Notes: generated by a model from the sequence alone, not told the origin. A stretch of DNA of 64,000 bases from Eutrigla gurnardus (GCA_963514095.1 OY741270.1:23538056-23602055), one strand, 5' to 3'; shown: positions 1 through 9,803, counted from the stretch's first letter. Numbers and translations are program-made.

Positions 1-257
1 AATTTAGTTACTGCCCTCAGGGATGTTAAAATCCCATTGATTTAATGCCCCTTAATGTATATGAGTTAACTATGGCGTCTGAGAGTTTATAACCAGAAAA
101 TATGGTAAATAACTAGTTGTAGCAGAAGGGTTTGTGAGGTTTAGCTTGTGCTTGGTGAGGTTTGTGTCAGCTCTGTGTTCACTGGTCTGTGTCTCCTCAG
201 CAGCTGCAGAAGGTTCCTGCTGGAACAGCTCAGCTTCTCTGCAGTCTGACTGAGGGA

Positions 258-285
258 GGTTTTTGTACGACGACAAATCACTGTG
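258..285 (-). other. V1 12-RSS
   Basis: On the minus strand the V exon is followed by heptamer CACAGTG (279-285), a 12-base spacer (267-278) and nonamer ACAAAAACC (258-266). This is a consensus kappa-type V recombination signal. The flank further left (about 120-257) is the 'type a' V flank, also found beside V2, V4, V9, V10 and V11. Confidence 0.93.
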
Positions 286-742
286 TGAACACCGAAGCAC
301 TGTTTATATAGTGGTAACTCTGACAGTAATAAACTGCTGCATCTTCAGCCTGAACTCCACTGATGGTCAAAGTGAAGTCAGATCTTCTTCCACTGCCACT
401 AAACCGAGATGGTGTTCCTGATTGAAGTGTGCTAGCGTAATATATCAGGAGCTTTGGAGGCTGTCCAGATTTCTGTTGATACCAGGACATATGATTATTA
501 TTGTAAACAGGTCGACTAGTCTTACAGGTGAGAGCGACAGTGGATCCTGGAGTAGATGTCACTACTGGAGACTGAGTCACAGTCACCTGACCGCTGCATC
601 CTGCAGGACAAAACAAATCATTCATTCATCAGCAGAAGGAAAGGAGAGAAAAGGCGAGGCGTCGTGTTTGAGATGTTGCCGAGCCAACGAACCTGTAAAC
701 CAGCAGCAGGCCAGCGTCCAGATGAGGATGGTGATGAGTCAT
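286..742 (-). pseudogene. Ig light chain V segment V1, leader frameshifted
   Basis: The V exon (286-600) is open and normal: mature start QVTVTQ, Cys in VALTC, WYQQKSGQPPKLLIY, GVQAEDAAVYYC, then a consensus RSS. The leader exon (693-742) has lost two bases compared with every other family-1 V in the window. Others read ATGACTCTCATCACC from the start codon; V1 reads ATGACTCATCACC. The signal peptide therefore shifts out of frame into a His/Pro/Leu stretch with no normal hydrophobic core. Splice sites look intact (donor CAG|GTTCG, acceptor CTGCAG|GATG). I call it a leader pseudogene; a rearranged V1 could not make a secreted chain unless another start is used. It has no J-C of its own nearby. 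Confidence 0.85.
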
Positions 743-844
743 GGTGGTTGTGGTCTCTGCTGTGTTGACTGACAGATCTGAGTCCTGCAGTGTTGAACTC
801 ACAGGACTATAAAGCTTCTCAGTTCACTGGAGGATCAGCTGACG

Positions 845-852
845 ATGCAAAT
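845..852 (-). promoter_or_regulatory. V1 promoter octamer (perfect)
   Basis: ATTTGCAT on the minus strand, about 100 bp upstream of the V1 start codon, the usual place of the Oct-factor site in Ig V promoters. The last base comes from the inserted LINE fragment next to it; most family-1 V promoters here read CTTTGCAT. Confidence 0.7.
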
Positions 853-1211
853 TGCCTGCCCCTCATAATACGGGACCGTCCCACGTTTATGAACTTTAAG
901 ACTCATTTAAAATGGTGGCTCAGGGAAAATCAAAGCTGCACTCACTTTTAACTGCATCACACACTTCATCATGTGTGTCACTCACATGTCCTGTTGCATC
1001 TTGTCTTGTCTGTTGTTGTTAGTGTTTGTCTTGACCCTCAGATTAAATATGAGGGTGTTGTATGTATGTTACTTTGTTTTTATGTTTTCTGCCTGGGTAC
1101 AATAGATGAAAACTAGCCATTGTACTATCGAGTATTTACATTGTGTATTTAAACTGATGTCCATAAATATGCACTGTCCCTATTAAATAAACAAATAGTT
1201 CAATAAATAAA
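852..1211 (+). mobile_element. LINE 3' fragment in the V1 promoter flank
   Basis: A segment of about 360 bp lies exactly between ATGCAAA and GCCTCCTC, which are contiguous upstream of V2, V4-V7, V9 and V11. Its first part reads as the C-terminal end of a non-LTR ORF (a Trp-Leu-Arg-Glu-Asn-Gln type tail). It ends in AATAAATAAA, so it is a 5'-truncated LINE insertion in plus orientation. The same insertion at the same site lies upstream of V10 (54167-54529). No clear target-site duplication was seen. The clade is uncertain. Confidence 0.65.
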
Positions 1212-1526
1212 GCCTCCTCTCTATGGGAATGATTTCTCTGAGTTTTATTTGTTTCACACAAAGAGAAACGATTTATTCATCAAGAATGTAGCATGAACCA
1301 TAAACCATCATTAAATAAAACTGATCATAATGAGCCTGTTTTTGTATTTCTTTTACATATTCAACATGAAAAATACCGTCTTGATATTTTCAGTATCTAA
1401 TACATCTGTTAGTAGAGGAGATGGTCGTTTGTTTATTTTTCTGTGACATTTGAAGAGAAAATTGGACGCAAACATGAGAAGACATCAGCTGTAAAAATGA
1501 TCACATATGTCTTCAAAACCTCTCAC

Positions 1527-1575
1527 CCTGACTCAGAAAACCCAGCATGACAATCAGAGTTATTGGCAACATCAT
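1527..1575 (-). pseudogene. Orphan leader exon of a family-2 V
   Basis: This matches the leader exon of V3 and V8: an ATG followed by a hydrophobic core ending in Met-Leu-Gly-Phe-Leu-Ser-Gln, with donor CAGG|GTGAGAG. An octamer-like TTTTGCAT (1671-1678) sits about 96 bp upstream. No V exon follows: going left, the leader intron runs straight into sequence that normally lies beyond the V-RSS (about 1420-1460). The junction contains AGAGAAAAT, suggesting a deletion between short GAAAAT repeats. It is a relic of a deleted V. Confidence 0.7.
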
Positions 1576-1579
1576 CCTG

Positions 1580-1860
1580 AAGCAGTTTTCAGTGTGAGTA
1601 CGAGAAAACAGTTCAGACTCACGGTGACACGAGAACTTAAAACTGCGAGGAGCAGCGATGCATTCAAATCATGCAAAACCCGTTTGGGCCCAGCTGTGGT
1701 TGTGGAAGTGAAAGGGAGAGAGGAGGTGGAGGAAGTAGAGGCTACATCTCCCTGTGGACTGATTCAGAAGAAACGTTGGACTCTGCTTCTCTCTGCTCCT
1801 TCTGCCTTTGCTGGTAAATAGATACAGGCCGCCCTCTTCTGGCTGACTCCATATTACCAT
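1580..1860. other. Family-2 V upstream region, partly diverged
   Basis: Up to about 1770 this matches the upstream regions of V3 (9366-9550), V8 and the orphan at 54844. Beyond that it departs from them and carries a different stretch. No gene is seen. Plus-strand open frames here are conserved only because the duplicated promoter DNA is conserved. Confidence 0.5.
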
Positions 1861-3070
1861 GACATTTAATTTGTACAGCCCTTTGCTCTTCTCCTGATCA
1901 TGACATCAGTCTAATCTGGATGCTTCAGCTGTGATACTATAGAGGTCTCAGGGGGAATGCTAGAAAACTGCACACTTGGTTCTCTTCTCCATTCAAGATT
2001 TGTTTAAGCCCTCAAATCCTTTAGGTTTCTTGTGGCTTGTATTTTGAGCATGTCCTTGCTTTCCTCTGAAGGTTAAAGGATTATCTGCATTGGTTAAGGT
2101 TTTTTTAAATGGGTAATAATCCCTTAAAGGGACTGTCATTCTTCAATCAATGTAAAAGTTGTGTTTATGGATAAATAAATAATATCACTCTGCTTTTTGT
2201 GAAAAAGCTCTTTCATCAAGTTGTCATCAAGCGTTCCAAAAACATCAGTGTGAAACAGGTTGAATCTTAAGTTGATAAAGTTGATAACATGCTTTTGCTA
2301 TTTGTCCTAAAAGAAGAAACCAAACGTGTCACTCAGAGAACGTTTGTTCAGTTCAGATTAATTTCCTCCTCTGAGGCGTTTTGGTGAATTCAGGCTCTGC
2401 TCCGAGTGTCTTTTTGAAAGATGCTGATCCTGGTTCAGTTCACTTGGCTCATTCAAGAAAGGCTTTTCACATTAAAAGAAACCTTTATGAAACAGTTGGT
2501 TGACAGAAAGAAAAACACACACAGGTGGGATGTTTTTCTTCTACCAGCTGAGTTGTAAGGACACTGTGAGAGGAAATGAGTTCACAAAGATTCAAACGTT
2601 GTCAGTTTGAATCTCAGCAACATCAACGAAAGCTGCAAAAGTGACGCAACGTTTCCGATGTTTGTCTGTTCCTTTGTGACCTTTTTAAACCTGGACACAC
2701 AAACATGTACTTAAACACAGCACTTGAGTAAATGTGCTTTGTTTATATTCTGAAAGTAGTTTTATGTGTTTTACTGAGACTTCCATGTGGAAAATGAACA
2801 TCTTCTAATCAAAGTGAAGGGACTGAGTAGGAGATGGTGGAATGAATTATGAAACAGTTCTGCTAATGTGAAAAATGCATCATGATGTCAATTTTCTATT
2901 TCTGAATTGGAAGATAGGTCTGAAATGTGTCATGTGTCTATTAGGGTGAATATGTAGTGTGTGCTTGGTGAGGTTTGTGTCAGCTCTGTGTTCACTGGTC
3001 TGTGTCTCCTCAGCAGCTGCAGAAGGTTCCTGCTGGAACAGCTCAGCTTCTCTGCAGTCTGACTGAGGGA
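1861..3070. other. Intergenic region, no gene recognised
   Basis: I see no coding sequence. The part near 2210-2400 is related to the DNA at about 13160-13360, 45235-45440 and 57330-57530 (shared CATCAAGCGTTCC and TTTCCTCCTCTGAG words). It therefore represents the same ancestral interval without the LINE fragment found in the other three. From about 2950 the type-a V flank of V2 begins. Confidence 0.5.
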
Positions 3071-3098
3071 GGTTTTTGTACGACGACAAATCACTGTG
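3071..3098 (-). other. V2 12-RSS
   Basis: Minus-strand heptamer CACAGTG (3092-3098), 12-base spacer and nonamer ACAAAAACC (3071-3079); type-a flank. Confidence 0.93.
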
Positions 3099-3548
3099 TG
3101 AACACACTGCCAGTGTGGTCACTCTGACAGTAATAAACTGCTGCATCTTCAGCCTGAACTCCACTGATGGTCAAAGTGAAGTCAGAGCTGCTTCCACTGC
3201 CACTAAACCGAGATGGTGTTCCTGATTGACGTGTGCTAGCTGCATATATCAGGAGCTTTGGAGGCTGTCCAGATTTCTGTTGATACCAGGACAAATGATT
3301 ATTATTGTGAACAGGTCGACTAGTCTTACAGGTGAGAGCGACAGTGGATCCTGGAGTAGATGTCACTACTGGAGGCTGAGTCACAGTCACCTGACCGCTG
3401 CATCCTGCAGGACAAAACAAATCATTCATTCATCGGCAGAAGGAAAGGAGAGAAAAGGCCAGGCGTCGTGTTTGAGATGTTGCCGAGCCAACGAACCTGT
3501 AAACCAGCAGCAGGCCAGCGTCCAGATGAGGATGGTGATGAGAGTCAT
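3099..3548 (-). CDS. Ig kappa-like V segment V2
   Basis: Antigen-binding V domain segment of an antibody light chain, expressed only after joining to a J. The leader exon is 3497-3548 (MTLITILIWTLACCWFT plus one base); the intron is about 92 bp with GT/AG borders; the V exon is 3099-3404. The mature part starts QVTVTQPP and has the first Cys at about residue 22, CDR1 around HNNNH, the WYQQK framework, and GVQAEDAAVYYC before a short CDR3 end. The frame is open and the RSS is consensus, so it looks functional. It lacks a J-C of its own: the place where J-C would be expected holds the 3730-5251 segment. It would have to use a J further away. Confidence 0.9.
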
Positions 3549-3650
3549 GGTGGTTGTGGTCTCTGCTGTGTTGACTGACAGATCTGAGTCCTGCAGTGTT
3601 GAACTCACAGGACTATAAAGCTTCTCAGTTCACTGGAGGATCAGCTGACG

Positions 3651-3658
3651 ATGCAAAG
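3651..3658 (-). promoter_or_regulatory. V2 promoter octamer-like site
   Basis: CTTTGCAT on the minus strand about 103 bp upstream of the start codon, seven of eight bases of the Ig octamer ATTTGCAT. Confidence 0.6.
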
Positions 3659-3729
3659 CCTCCTCTCTATGGAAATGATTTCTCTGCTCTCAACAGACTG
3701 AAGGCAACGTGGGACATGAAATCAGGAGC

Positions 3730-5251
3730 TAACTATTAGCTGGTGTGTTTTTCCACGTGTGCTGTCACGGAGAGTATGTGTTGCTTTGCTACTATATAAA
3801 AGTAATGTTCATGCTGTAGTTATAACAAGGTGTGATGGATATTTCTGTACATTTGTGTTATATGCTGTACATGTGCAGCGCAGCTGCGTCATTGTGCGCT
3901 GCTGGTGTTTAATATTAATATGTAGCCTGTTAAGGACAACATTGATGTGTACTTGAAATATGCTTGAATGTGAATGTGATGTATATGATTTGATGTCATT
4001 TAGACTAGTTCATGACTTAATATTAATCATAAGTCATGGTTTAAAAGCTAAGCATTCATGAGTTGAATACTACTGAATTATAATAGTATTTTGAGAGTTT
4101 GTTATGATATTCATTATGGCCATAGATTGAATTCATGACATAAGAAGTAATAGCCTTGTTTTACACAGGCTAGGTTTTTCCTGGGATCACTTGATTTGGA
4201 TTTGGATTCTGAATTCTCCTTGACGAAGGAGAATTAGAGCTGATACAGGGTTTATCCTGCAGGAAGGATCACCTATCCTTTCTTTCACACTTGGAGTTCA
4301 CCGGTGTGGTAGGACTTCTGAATGACTAAACTTGAATATTTTCTTTTTGTTGACTAACTGACTTATTAAAGGACCTTGTATTCTGGATTGAAGACACTTT
4401 GACTGCATTCTGGATTGAAGACACTTACACTGCATTCTGGATTGAAGACACTTAGACTGCATTCTGGATTGAAGACACTTAGACTGCATTCTGGTTTGAA
4501 GACACTTACACTGCATTCTGGATTGAAGACACTTAGACTGCATTCTGGATTGAAGACACTTACACTGCATTCTGGATTGAAGACACTTAGACTGCATTCT
4601 GGATTGAAGACACTTACACTGCATTCTGGATTGAAGACACTTACACTGCATTCTGGATTCAAGATACTTACACTGCATTCTGGATGAAGACACTTTCACT
4701 GCATTCTGGATTGAAGACACTTAGACTGCATTCTGGATGAAGACACTTAGACTGCATTCTGGATTGAAGACACTTACACTGCATTCTGGATTGAAGACAC
4801 TTAGACTGCATTCTGGATTGAAGACACTTACACTGCATTCTGGATTGAAGACACTTAGACTGCATTCTGGATTGAAGACAGCACCGAAAAGCTGAACTTA
4901 AAAAGGACCACGAACATTAAAGGACACAACAGCGGGACACTTTATTGTATTCTAAGTGAGCTGTGTGTTTCATGGGATTGTTGTTGTGTGTTAAACCGTG
5001 AAAGCGCTGTAAAATTATTAATGTTAAAATTGTCGTGCCAAATACAGTGGTATTGTTTAATTCCTCTGTGATAACTGGTTGAAAAGGGGAACTATTTTAT
5101 TTTCAGTTTTCAATACATTTCATATGTTTTAGTAAAGGTTATTGCCTATCACTTATCTTGTCTGGTGCTTCCATGTGTGGTAAATGTGTCACTTAGCTCC
5201 TCCCAAAACTAGAGCAACTGTTACTTACAAAGATTAGGTTATCACGGTTAC
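3730..5251. other. Unclassified segment replacing J-C of the V2 unit
   Basis: To the left, homology to other V upstream regions stops after GAAATCAGGA (about 3729). To the right, homology resumes at AATAGGACTA, sequence that elsewhere lies just past a C exon (for example 32941 and 43630). Between them lie 1.5 kb unlike anything else in the window, including the 27-bp minisatellite. There is no long ORF apart from repeat-driven frames. It could be a transposon or solo LTR plus a deletion of J and C, or an older arrangement; I cannot assign it. Confidence 0.5.
4380..4880. repeat. 27-bp minisatellite, about 18.5 copies
   Basis: Tandem units of ATTCTGGATTGAAGACACTT plus AGACTGC or ACACTGC. Most units are 27 bp; two are 26 bp because one T is missing in GGATGAAG. 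The two unit types mostly alternate, giving a loose 54-bp higher-order period. Because 27 is divisible by three, open frames appear on both strands; these are not genes. Confidence 0.95.
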
Positions 5252-5330
5252 AAATAGGACTATGGAATGTAGTGGTTTTATAACTACTAGTACTACTCCC
5301 TGAAGGTAATGAAAGCTAATGGTCGTATGT

Positions 5331-8231
5331 ATTCTTGTGAAGCTGTCTGTGCAAAGTGAGCCATCAGCTTGTTTTGAGCCAGCTCACCTGTAGTGAATAG
5401 ACTTGATTAGAGGGAAGGAGGAGCCACAGTCAGAACTTGCGGTAAATTGAGCACTTAAAAGGCTGTCACTACAGCGTCAGCTGCAGCGTCGGGCCATCCG
5501 AACGAAGACAGCTGAACAAAGACACAGGGAGTCTATCTGTGGGAGTCCACCGAGGAAGCCCATTGAGGCAGGTATAACATCTCAACCCCCCCCCCCCCCT
5601 CGCAGCCATGTGTCTTATCCCAGTCAGGACATCGCACTGGAGAAGATTTTACCGAAGTCCCTTCACTCGAGGCTGTAACCCATCCAATCTCTGCTACCCA
5701 CCACTCTCCACCGGACTCCAACTTGAAGTACTAGGGGGGCTGTGGAACTGCCAGTCTGCAGTCAAGAAGGCGGACACCATTTCAGCCTATGCCTCCCTGC
5801 AGTCTCTCCACTTCCTGGCCCTCACGGAGACCTGGATCACCCCAGAAAACACTGCCACTCCAGCTGCCCTTTCAACTGCCTACTCGTTTTCACACTCCCC
5901 AAGACAAACAGGGCGAGGAGGAGGAACTGGGCTCCTCATCTCACCCCGATGGTCCTACCAGGTCCTTCCTCTGGACCACCTACCCCGATCTACGCTTGAA
6001 TTCCACGCCGTCTCTGTCACCCTTCCTTTCAAACTCAACATCATAGTGATCTATCGCCCACCCGGTCCTCTTGGTGACTTTTTGGATGAGATGGATGCCC
6101 TCCTGAGCTGCTCCCCTGATGATGGCACACCACTCGTCGTCCTCGGTGACTTCAACATCCACCCGGGAAAGCTGCATTCATCTGAATTCATTGATTTCTT
6201 CTCCGCATTTGACCTTACACTCTCCCCCTCTCCACCCACTCACCGGGCCGGGAACCAACTTGACCTTGTCTTCACACGATCCTGTGGCATCTCAGCACTC
6301 TCTGTTACCCCGCTCACCGTGTCCGACCACCACTTTGTGACTTTCTCCCTCCCCATGGAGCCCACCACATCCCTCCACTCTACGCCTCGAATGGTCACCA
6401 GCCGCCGCAACCTGAAATCCCTCACTCCCTCCGCTCTCTCCTCAACTGTTATCTCCTCGCTCCCATCCTCGGAACAGTTCTCCTTAATGCCTACTGAGGA
6501 AGCCTCCTCGATCCTGATGTCCTCACTCTCCTCTTCTTTGGACACTTTCTGTCCCCCAATCTCACGACCGGCGCGATCATCTCCCCCCCCTCCCTGGCTG
6601 TCTGAATCTCTGCGAACCAACAGATCATTGTTGCGAGCGTCAGAGAGAAAATGGAAGAAATCGGGCCAGCACGAGGACCTTGCTCACTACCACCTCCTCC
6701 TCTCTGACTTCACCTCAACTGTTTCGGCAGCTAAATCTGCCTTCTACCTGGCAAAGATCAACTCTTCTGCCTCCAACCCCAGGAAACTCTTCTCCATGTT
6801 CTCTTCCCTCCTCACCCCTCCTGCCCCTACCCCCCCTTCCTCCCTTACTGCCGATGACTTTGCAACTTACTTTACCAAGAAAGTAAATGACATCAGCTCC
6901 TCATTCAAGCCTATTCCCTCCCAGAAGACATCTCCCCCAACTCTCAACTCGGATGGTCTTACCAGCTTTAGCCCCCTCACCTCTGAAGACGTTCACGCAC
7001 TTGTTACATCTAACCGTGCCACCACCTGCTCCCTTGACCCGATTCCCTCCTCTCTTCTCCAGGACATCTCACACGACATCTTGCCATTCCTCACCACCCT
7101 GATCAACTCCTCCCTCACCTCAGGTGTCATTCCAGCGGATTTTAAGACCGCTATCGTGAAGCCTCTCCTTAAAAAACCCACCCTAGATGCTACTGACATC
7201 CAAAGCTACAGACCTGTATCTCTTCTTTCATTCCTCTCTAAAACCTTGGAACGTGCCGCCTACAACCAACTGTCATCCTATCTCTCACGGAACAACCTCC
7301 TAGACCCTAATCAATCAGGATTCAGGACTGCTCACTCCACTGAGACGGCCCTCCTCACAGTGACCGAGTCCCTGCGAGACGCCAAAACATCATCCAACTC
7401 CTCCGTTCTCATTCTCCTTGACCTATCTGCTGCATTCGACACAGTCAACCACCAAATTCTCCTCTCCACTCTGGCTGAACTTGGCATATCCGACTCTGCT
7501 CTCACCTGGTTTACATCATACCTGACAAACCGCACCTTTCAGGTCACATGGAATGGCTCTATGTCCAAACCCTGTTCTCTGGACACGGGTGTCCCTCAAG
7601 GCTCAGTATTAGGACCGCTTCTGTTCTCATCGAGATCCTGCAGATTCGCCCTCTACAATATCCGCAGGATTCGGACCTTCCTCACAAAGGATGCAACGCA
7701 GCTCTTGGTCCAAGCACTGGTCATTTCCCGCCTTGACTACTGCAACTCTCTCCTGGCCGGACTCCCGGCCTATGCGATTAAACCATTGCAGCGTATCCAG
7801 AACGCTGCAGCACGTCTTATCTTCAATCTACCCAAATTCTCCCACGTGAGCCCCCTCCTCCGTGACCTCCACTGGCTCCCTGTTGCAGCACGCATCCAAT
7901 TCAAGATGATGACACTGGCCTTCAGGGCCATCAATGGAACGGCACCTGTCTACCTTCAAACACTGGTCAAACCTCATGCCCCGAAGCGAGCACTTCGCTC
8001 CTCGACTTCAGCTGGCCGGCTGGCACCACCATCGCTGAAATCAAACAAATGTCGCTCAGCAAAGTCCAGACTCTTCTCTGTTCTGGCGCCTCAGTGGTGG
8101 AACGAACTCCCGACTAATGTCAGGACAGCTGAGTCATTTGCCATCTTCCGAAAAAGGCTCAAGACTCACCTGTTCAGACTTCACCTTGACTCTACATAGC
8201 ATGACCCACTAACACCCTCCCTCGACATCCC

Positions 8232-8262
<31 letters not shown>

Positions 8263-8478
8263 AAAAAAAAATACCCTTACCTATAGCACTCTGATCTTAG
8301 CACTGTTGCTTGTGAAATACTTTACTCAGATGAGGACCTAACACTTGTTCTATTTTTAGCTCTTACTGCATCGGCAACGATACGTCGTGGTTTCTTTGTT
8401 TCCTTCTCTTGACAAATGTACTTATTGTAAGTCGCTTTGGACAAAAGCGTCTGCTAAATGACCTAAATGTAAATGTAA
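5331..8478 (+). mobile_element. L2-clade LINE, internally deleted
   Basis: Non-LTR retrotransposon on the plus strand. It has a GC-rich 5' region (about 5331-5607), an ORF with endonuclease and reverse transcriptase parts (5608-8199), and a 3' UTR with a C-run followed by an A-run (about 8229-8270). It ends in the L2-type tail TAAGTCGCTTTGGACAAAAG and an AAATGTA-type repeat. It sits in the common V flank, which reads continuously around GTCGTATGTTTAT elsewhere; about 13 bp of target seem lost. Confidence 0.85.
5608..8199 (+). pseudogene. L2 LINE ORF2, reverse transcriptase core deleted in frame
   Basis: The open frame is 863 codons. An APE-type endonuclease lies at about residues 40-260 (LTETWI, VIYRPPG, VVLGDFNIHPG, VSDHH). 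Reverse transcriptase motifs are at about 510-675 (SYRPVSLL, LLDLSAAFDTV, GVPQGSVLGPLLF). Right after PLLF (near 7628) the frame jumps to SSRSCRFALYNIRRIRTFL, which belongs about 100 residues further on in related elements. The segment with the catalytic Y-A-D-D motif is missing, yet the frame stays open to the C-terminal region. The endonuclease may be intact but the polymerase should be dead. The start codon is the first ATG of the frame; the true start could differ. Confidence 0.8.
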
Positions 8479-8808
8479 TGTTTATTTGAAGAGAAAATAT
8501 TATATTTTGAGGATGAAATTAATTGGATTTTTAAATCATATCTAATAACTTATTGTAAAAGTCTGAGAAGAATTGAACCTCCCCAGCTCACTCTCAAAGA
8601 GACTGAATGAACTGATAAGAATATGAGTTTAAAACTGCATGTGGAAGAGCGTCTGTGAGTCTGTTTCAGTTTTATTTAGAGTCATTGTGGTTCTGCTTGG
8701 TGACTCTGCTTGGTGTTGTGTTCACTGGACCAGTTATTCTCATCACCGTCTCTTCAACAACCCTCTGCACCTGCAGCAGGCCGTTCTCACTTCAGTCACA
8801 CTGAAGGA
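8479..8808. other. Type-b V flank
   Basis: No gene. This is the conserved non-coding flank found to the left of V3, V5, V6, V7, V8 and the orphan half-RSS at 53127. It reads open on the plus strand in every copy only because the copies are nearly identical. Confidence 0.6.
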
Positions 8809-8836
8809 GGTTTTTGTACGGCTCTAAATCACTGTG
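8809..8836 (-). other. V3 12-RSS
   Basis: Minus-strand heptamer CACAGTG (8830-8836), 12-base spacer ATTTAGAGCCGT and nonamer ACAAAAACC (8809-8817). The spacer differs from that of family-1 V segments. Confidence 0.93.
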
Positions 8837-9361
8837 TGAACACACCGCCACCATGGGCACCCAGACAGTAGTAATCTCCAGCATCTTCAGCCTGAACTCC
8901 ACTGATGGTTAAAGTGTAGCGAGAACCAGATCTACTGCCACTGAATCGAGACGGCGTTCCAGAGAAGAGACCTGATGTAGAGTATATAAGAAGTTTGGGA
9001 GCCTGTCCAGGTTTCTGAAGGTACCAACTGAGATCAGCACCAATATCTGAGCTCCCCGTGGCGGTGAGTTCCACAGTCCCTCCAACACTAACAGACTTGG
9101 ATTTGTCGGCCTGAGTCAGAAATTTTTGGGCAGAAGTCTCTGAAATGAGAAATGAAATGAGATTTTGAGAATGAAATGGAATAGCCAACAACATGCAGCA
9201 GCAGTCTAAATTATAACAATCATACAGAGATTAAGACATGAAGAAAATAGCACGCAAACATGAGAAGAAATCAGCTGCAAAAATGATCACATATGTTTTC
9301 AAAACCTCTCACCCTGACTCAGAAAACCCAGCATGACAATCAGAGTTATTGGCAAAATCAT
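8837..9361 (-). CDS. Ig light chain V segment V3, second family, first Cys absent
   Basis: The leader exon is 9313-9361 (16 codons plus one base, hydrophobic, ending Phe-Leu-Ser-Gln; donor CAGG|GTGAGAG), the intron about 173 bp, and the V exon 8837-9139 (acceptor TTTCAG|AGAC). The mature part begins near TSAQKFLTQADKS. The domain has WYLQKPGQAPKLLIY, FSGSRSGSRYTLTISGVQAEDAGDYYC and an open end before a consensus RSS. The first conserved Cys of the V fold is replaced: the sequence reads GTVELTATGSS, with codon GCC (Ala) where Cys is expected. The second Cys is present. Without the intradomain disulfide the fold may be unstable, but V8 has the same change, so it was fixed before duplication. 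It may be a non-functional family or an unusual tolerated one. Confidence 0.8.
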
Positions 9362-9456
9362 CCTGAAGCAGTTTTCAATGTGAGTACGAGAAAACAGTTC
9401 AGACTCACGGTGACACGAGAACTTAAAACTGCGAGGAGCAGCGATGCATTCAAATC

Positions 9457-9464
9457 ATGCAAAA
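9457..9464 (-). promoter_or_regulatory. V3 promoter octamer-like site
   Basis: TTTTGCAT on the minus strand about 96 bp upstream of the V3 start codon; seven of eight bases match the octamer. It supports the minus-strand reading of the leader at 9313-9361. Confidence 0.55.
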
Positions 9465-9803
9465 CCCGTTTGGGCCCAGCTGTGGTTGTGGAAGTGAAAG
9501 GGAGAGAGGAGGTGGAGGAAGTAGAGGCTACATCTCCCTGTGGACTGATCCAGAACATGAAGAAACTGGTGACTCTCTGTTTCTCACCTCTCTGCTGTTT
9601 CTGTCTTTGTCAACTTTCCCAAAGGCCTTTGCACTGATAAATAGTTGCATGCTGCCCTCTGCTGGCTGTTAATGGAGATGCTCCAGATGTGACACTGATG
9701 GATTTAGGGGATCAATCATGTGTGAAGGGTTAACGATCCCTTTAGAGGCTTTAATTCTTCAAACAAATTCAGGGCTTCATCCCAAAGCTGTGTGTATGGA
9801 TTA

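Noticed and set aside
422..772. Plus-strand ORFs antisense to each V leader and V exon
   Set aside because: They track the V coding strand, change with CDR variants and have no signal of their own.
4415..4687. Repeat proteins encoded by the 27-bp array on both strands
   Set aside because: The frames exist only because the unit length is divisible by three; no start context, no non-repeat domain, and open on both strands.
4380..4880. CRISPR-like array
   Set aside because: Units are contiguous with no unique spacers, and the setting is a vertebrate genome.
8639..8827. 62-66 codon plus-strand ORF repeated at each type-b flank
   Set aside because: Part of the duplicated V flank, running into the RSS; no independent coding evidence.
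9556..9637. Plus-strand leader-like peptide starting MKKLVTLCFSPLCC, with ATGCAAAA 95 bp upstream
   Set aside because: It looks like a plus-strand Ig leader, but no V exon follows and no good donor was seen. The minus-strand leader at 9313-9361 with its donor, V exon and RSS explains the region.
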